A DNA stretch of 18,215 nt, from contig QHXL01000325.1 of assembly GCA_003222935.1 (NCBI GenBank), positions 6,674 through 24,888 of the forward strand, in the 5' to 3' direction. Source of the stretch: Acidobacteriota bacterium. GTDB lineage: Bacteria > Acidobacteriota > Blastocatellia > Pyrinomonadales > Pyrinomonadaceae. The notes under the pieces were generated by a model that saw nothing but the letters and a program-made list of their open reading frames with translations, ran no database searches and was not told where the DNA came from. Positions 15,707 through 18,215 of the stretch are shown here, piece after piece. The position numbers and the translations under genes were made by a program. The stretch's first letter is position 1. Each line of letters starts with the position of its first letter.

Positions 15707-16984
15707 TCACACTTCAACCTTGTAAAGATCGCGGCCGGCGTTCTCAACGATCAACGTATCAGGATCGTTACGAAATATTTCGAGATCGAAGGAACGATAA
15801 TCAAGGTAGCCGAGGTTTACTCGTTTGCAGGTCGCCTCGTCCAGACCCGAGGCCATGGTGATCCGGTAACGGGGAACGATTTGTCCATTCTCGTCATGAC
15901 GTCCAGCGTACGACACGTGGGCCAGGTGAGCGGCAATGCAGAGGTTCTCACGGAGTTCCTGCGACACACCTAACATGTCGCGCACACTCTCGAGTGGCGC
16001 GTAGCCGTACTTCTCGATCAGCGCTCCGTGCGTTTCCGATAATTTGGTGAGGCGAGGGGCATAGATGATCAGCTCACCGCCGTCGTCGATCACCGCCCCG
16101 AGTTTGTAACTTGCCTTTCCACCGACCCACATTTCATCGTAGTGCGGATCTAACACTGCTACGACGCGCTGGTATTTCCGTCCCGTGTAGCGAATGTGGA
16201 CCAGTCGACTGACCTCGGCGGCGCGGCGAAACGCTTCACGTACCTCACCTGCAAAAAGGCCATATGTAATCAGCCGACCTTCATCATTTCGCGAGACTAC
16301 CGTGTTCAATGAAATGATTTTTGCAGGAACAAAATCGGCAGCAGCTTCGATCATATGTCGTGTCGGTGTCTCCACCTGTCCGATGATGTTTTCGATGCCG
16401 GCGAGTGCGCCGAGCCAGTGAGTAGTGTGCGTCAGTTCAGGACCAGCAACACCAGGGAAGAAATACTTGGCGCCACCCGCAAAGCCTGCGACTTCGTGAG
16501 GCACTGTCGCGCCGAAAATGAGAACTCGATCATAAACACCTGGTGCGAGTAATTTGTTTAGGCTTACAGAGACCGGTTCACTGATGAGGCCACCGGTTAG
16601 TTCCCCGACTCGTTCACCACTTAACTCACCCAGTGTTATCAATTCATCAGGAATGTCCCAGCGATGATCGAAGAGCGATCCGGCAAAGTCATTGAGCCCG
16701 AGCTTAGAAAGCTTTTGCTCCTGGGACATCGGCGGGTGAGTGCCCTGGGCCACGAGTACGTCAAAACTTCTGACGTCGCGTTCGGTGAGTATTCGCGTGG
16801 CGACGGGAAAAAGTAGATCGGTATTATCGTCGCGCGTTCTATCAGGAACGATCGCGAGCACTCGCTCTCCGGGCGCAACAACTTCGAGAGCTTGTTCGAC
16901 GATCTTCGCCAAAGTCGTCGGGTCCAGTTCGCTCTCCGACGAACCTTCTCCGACGACGCCTGGTGTAAGTAGTTCAGTAGACAC
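15707..16984 (-). CDS. LarA-like nickel-dependent racemase family protein (DUF2088)
   Basis: This 425-residue protein has the LarA fold signatures: VPDRTRDDNT near residues 47-55 (compare DHTRPTP in lactate racemase), AQGTHPPMS near 79-87, VPHEVAGFAGGAKYFFPG (161-178) and HTTHWLG. H163, K173 and H189 have the same mutual spacing, 10 and 16 residues, as H174, K184 and H200 of Lactobacillus plantarum LarA, as I recall the numbering. There the Lys carries the nickel-pincer cofactor and H200 binds nickel. This argues for an active NPN-cofactor enzyme acting on an alpha-hydroxy acid. The substrate need not be lactate. The start is GTG at 16984 and no strong ribosome site is seen. It follows the OsmC gene by 27 bases, so the two probably form an operon. 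No larB/C/E genes are in the window. Confidence 0.8.
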   Translation of the reverse strand: MSTELLTPGVVGEGSSESELDPTTLAKIVEQALEVVAPGERVLAIVPDRTRDDNTDLLFPVATRILTERDVRSFDVLVAQGTHPPMSQEQKLSKLGLNDFAGSLFDHRWDIPDELITLGELSGERVGELTGGLISEPVSVSLNKLLAPGVYDRVLIFGATVPHEVAGFAGGAKYFFPGVAGPELTHTTHWLGALAGIENIIGQVETPTRHMIEAAADFVPAKIISLNTVVSRNDEGRLITYGLFAGEVREAFRRAAEVSRLVHIRYTGRKYQRVVAVLDPHYDEMWVGGKASYKLGAVIDDGGELIIYAPRLTKLSETHGALIEKYGYAPLESVRDMLGVSQELRENLCIAAHLAHVSYAGRHDENGQIVPRYRITMASGLDEATCKRVNLGYLDYRSFDLEIFRNDPDTLIVENAGRDLYKVEV

Positions 16985-17011
16985 AGTGAAACTGGATTGA
17001 AAGAACCCGCC

Positions 17012-17437
17012 TCAGCTTTCGAGAGTAGCGTTCATTGTGATCTCCGCTTTCAACAAACGAGAGATCGGACAACCCGCTTTAGCGTTTCCGGCGGCTGTTT
17101 GAAATGCCTCATCGGTTGCACCGGGAATTTTTGCTGAGACCTCAAGGTGAACAGTCGTAATCGTGAACCCAGCATCGGTCTTTTCGAGTGTTACTGCAGC
17201 TGAAGTGCTGATGCGTTCTGCGGTTAGACCCGCGTTTCCAAGCTGACCTGAAAGAGCCATCGAGAAACAGCCGGCATGAGCAGCAGCGATCAGCTCTTCA
17301 GGATTTGTCCCCTTCCCTTCTTCGAAACGCGTGCTGAATGAATACTGCGTATTTTCAAGTACACCGCTGTCAGTAGATATCGAACCCTTGCCGTCCTTAA
17401 GACCGCCTTCCCAGACTGCCGAAGCTTTCCGTTTCAT
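17012..17437 (-). CDS. osmC: OsmC/Ohr family peroxiredoxin
   Basis: 141 residues starting at ATG 17437, [19 protein letters not shown], which matches the usual OsmC N-terminus and length. The frame is open 13 codons further upstream, but AAAGGG (complement of 17444-17449) sits six bases before 17437. The catalytic residues are present: R37 ([14 protein letters not shown]), the Glu of PEEL, C57 in [10 protein letters not shown] and C123 in [10 protein letters not shown]. The enzyme reduces organic hydroperoxides in the cytoplasm with a Cys-based mechanism. It is followed by the LarA-like gene in the same direction. Confidence 0.92.
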   Translation of the reverse strand: MKRKASAVWEGGLKDGKGSISTDSGVLENTQYSFSTRFEEGKGTNPEELIAAAHAGCFSMALSGQLGNAGLTAERISTSAAVTLEKTDAGFTITTVHLEVSAKIPGATDEAFQTAAGNAKAGCPISRLLKAEITMNATLES

Positions 17438-17579
17438 TTGAATCCCTTTCAAGTTTTGATTTGTGCGCGACCTCATTGTCGCTGGACTATGCGGGATGTA
17501 GCAAGTACATGAGGCTTAAAACCTCTTACAAGAAGACAGGACCAGCGGAAAAGGAACTTCACTTCAGCGCAAGTTGAAA

Positions 17580-17901
17580 TGTCCGATATGCTTTAGCTTG
17601 TCGTGACTGCATTGCTGACGCGCGCAGGTGAAGTTTAAACCTTTAGCAATCTTGCTCACGACAAGCTAAAGAGCTTCTTGCAAAACTCTCATTCTCCCCG
17701 TGCTTCAGCTCGGGGTGCGGCGGAGCTCATGGAGTGAAGTAACCGTTTTCAACGGTTTGCTGCGGTGAGCCGCGCTCCACGTCTGTCAGCAAGAATGTCA
17801 AACCGAAGAAACGGTTCCCTCGATTTAAGCGCCACCTGTGCCCCGAGCTAAAGCACGGGGAGAATGAGAGTTTTGTAAGAGGCTCTAGAGCATATCGGAC
17901 A
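17580..17901. repeat. REPIN-like palindromic element, copy 3, interrupted in its right arm
   Basis: The left arm is 17580-17606, starting TGTCCGATATG and ending TGTCGTGA. The right arm begins at 17656-17671 (TCACGACAAGCTAAAG) and resumes at 17891-17901 (CATATCGGACA). Without the insert the arms pair perfectly and the rejoined arm equals that of copy 1. The loop is 49 nt and contains smaller inverted repeats (ATTGCT 17611-17616 / AGCAAT 17645-17650). Confidence 0.92.
17672..17884. mobile_element. MITE-like element with 44-bp terminal inverted repeats nested in REPIN copy 3
   Basis: The ends at 17672-17715 and 17841-17884 are inverted copies matching at 41 of 44 positions. They share the block CAAAACTCTCATTCTCCCCG and the core TGCTTTAGCT (left copy TGCTTCAGCT). 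Possible 6-bp target duplications are CTAAAG (17666-17671) and CTAGAG (17885-17890), differing by one base. The 125-bp interior is non-coding and contains small hairpins such as AACCGTT-ttc-AACGGTT. No transposase is encoded, so it would need one in trans. Confidence 0.85.
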
Positions 17902-17946
17902 TTCCAACTTGCGCTGGATGGCAATAGCGCTTAAACCTCAAAGCAA

Positions 17947-17970
17947 ATCACCGGGCCAAGACCCGGTGAT
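17947..17970 (-). terminator. Probable intrinsic terminator of the UxaA-like gene
   Basis: ATCACCGGG (17947-17955) and CCCGGTGAT (17962-17970) form a perfect 9-bp stem with a 6-base loop. It lies 28 bases beyond the stop of the - strand dehydratase gene. Read on the - strand it is followed by TTGCTTTG, a weak T-rich tail. Confidence 0.65.
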
Positions 17971-17998
17971 CATAGAAGCTATTCAAGTTATCCGACTG

Positions 17999-18215
17999 TT
18001 AGAGCGACACGGTCTGCTCGGCCCAGAATTGAAACTCGCGATGCTTATGGATTTCAGCTTTTGCCTGCAAGCCACTCGCAACGTCGCAAATTGTATCGAA
18101 CACTCTTTTCCCAACTTCATCAATCGTCTCAGTGCCATCTATCACTCCGCCTGCCGAGAGATCGAGATCTTGCGACATCCGCTCGAACACTGGTGAGTTC
18201 GAGGCAAGTTTTATT
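17999..18215 (-). CDS. UxaA-family (altronate/galactarate dehydratase-like) protein, C-terminal part (partial)
   Basis: The frame is open to the right edge and ends with TAA at 17999-18001, giving about 71 residues. It begins IKLASNSPVFERM, then DLDLSAGGVIDG, ETIDEVGKRVFDTICDVASG and ends near EFQFW. This matches the C-terminal domain of UxaA/GarD-type dehydratases (typically K-x-x-[ST]-N...M..D.D.NAG...G..T). These enzymes dehydrate sugar acids such as altronate or galactarate. The GTG at 18188-18190 is internal, not a start. Its proximity to a LarA-like racemase could indicate hydroxy-acid metabolism, though REPIN copy 3 separates them. Confidence 0.78.
   Translation of the reverse strand, partial: IKLASNSPVFERMSQDLDLSAGGVIDGTETIDEVGKRVFDTICDVASGLQAKAEIHKHREFQFWAEQTVSL

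Larger units (their letters stand above)
17563..17918. repeat. Outermost hairpin split by nested insertions
   Basis: CAGCGCAAGTTG at 17565-17576 is exactly inverted at 17905-17916. If the intervening elements are removed, the two sides form a 12-bp perfect stem with a six-base loop (AAA + TTC). The wider 17-base flanks match at 15 of 17 positions. REPIN copies 1 and 2 lack these flanks, so the outer stem is probably host sequence, or another repeat, in whose loop the REPIN sits. Confidence 0.8.

Noticed and set aside
17078..17092. GCTTTAGC-like octamers inside coding sequence (osmC, also near 14967 in the HD-GYP gene)
   Set aside because: Single octamers without flanking arm sequence, as expected by chance within genes.
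10736..17901. CRISPR array
   Set aside because: The repeats are inverted, widely spaced and few, with no regular spacers and no cas genes.
17727..17924. 65-codon open frame on the - strand across the MITE-like element
   Set aside because: It runs through the inverted repeat and out across the REPIN arm, has no ribosome site and no recognisable motif; it is an accident of the repeat.
17909..18196. 95-codon open frame on the + strand
   Set aside because: It is antisense to the UxaA-like C-terminus, which has clear family motifs.

Overview
The window looks like chromosomal DNA from a Gram-negative bacterium. My best guess is Acidobacteriota (Blastocatellia-like). The reasons are a secreted 'VWFA-related' protein of the type abundant in that phylum, an Mpl murein-recycling ligase (which implies meso-DAP peptidoglycan), a DICT-domain protein, and many large palindromic intergenic repeats. 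This assignment is an inference from gene content, not a database result.

Region 1 (1-8629, all + strand, tightly packed, several stop/start overlaps) is the distal part of a surface polysaccharide (O-antigen or exopolysaccharide) locus. In order it holds the 3' end of an RmlC-type dTDP-sugar 3,5-epimerase, a zinc-binding sugar C-methyltransferase, an NAD(P)-dependent SDR epimerase/reductase, a CmcI-family methyltransferase-like protein, a left-handed beta-helix acetyltransferase, a Wzx-type flippase, two GT2 glycosyltransferases and a GT4-type glycosyltransferase. The last is broken by an internal deletion and frameshift near 8060. The first three genes suggest synthesis of a C-methyl-branched deoxysugar. 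The later genes would decorate, polymerise and export the repeat unit.

Region 2 (8631-13961) holds mpl, a stand-alone DICT-domain protein, a YkvA/DUF1232 membrane protein on the - strand, phosphate acetyltransferase (pta) and a secreted VWFA-related protein. Region 3 (13967-18215) holds a REC + HD-GYP response regulator (-), a tRNA-Leu(CAA) (+), an osmC-larA-like gene pair (-) and the 3' end of a UxaA-type sugar-acid dehydratase (-).

The most unusual content is a family of palindromic REPIN-like elements, with copies at 10736-10870, 11511-11590 and 17580-17901. Their arms start TGTCCGATA and carry a GCTTTAGC core. The third copy is a nested structure. A 213-bp MITE-like element (17672-17884) with 44-bp terminal inverted repeats has inserted into the right arm of the REPIN. 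The REPIN itself sits exactly in the loop of a 12-bp perfect hairpin (17565-17576 / 17905-17916). Removing the inner element restores an arm identical to that of copy 1. Both repeat families share the 10-mer TGCTTTAGCT. No transposase or RAYT gene is present in the window.
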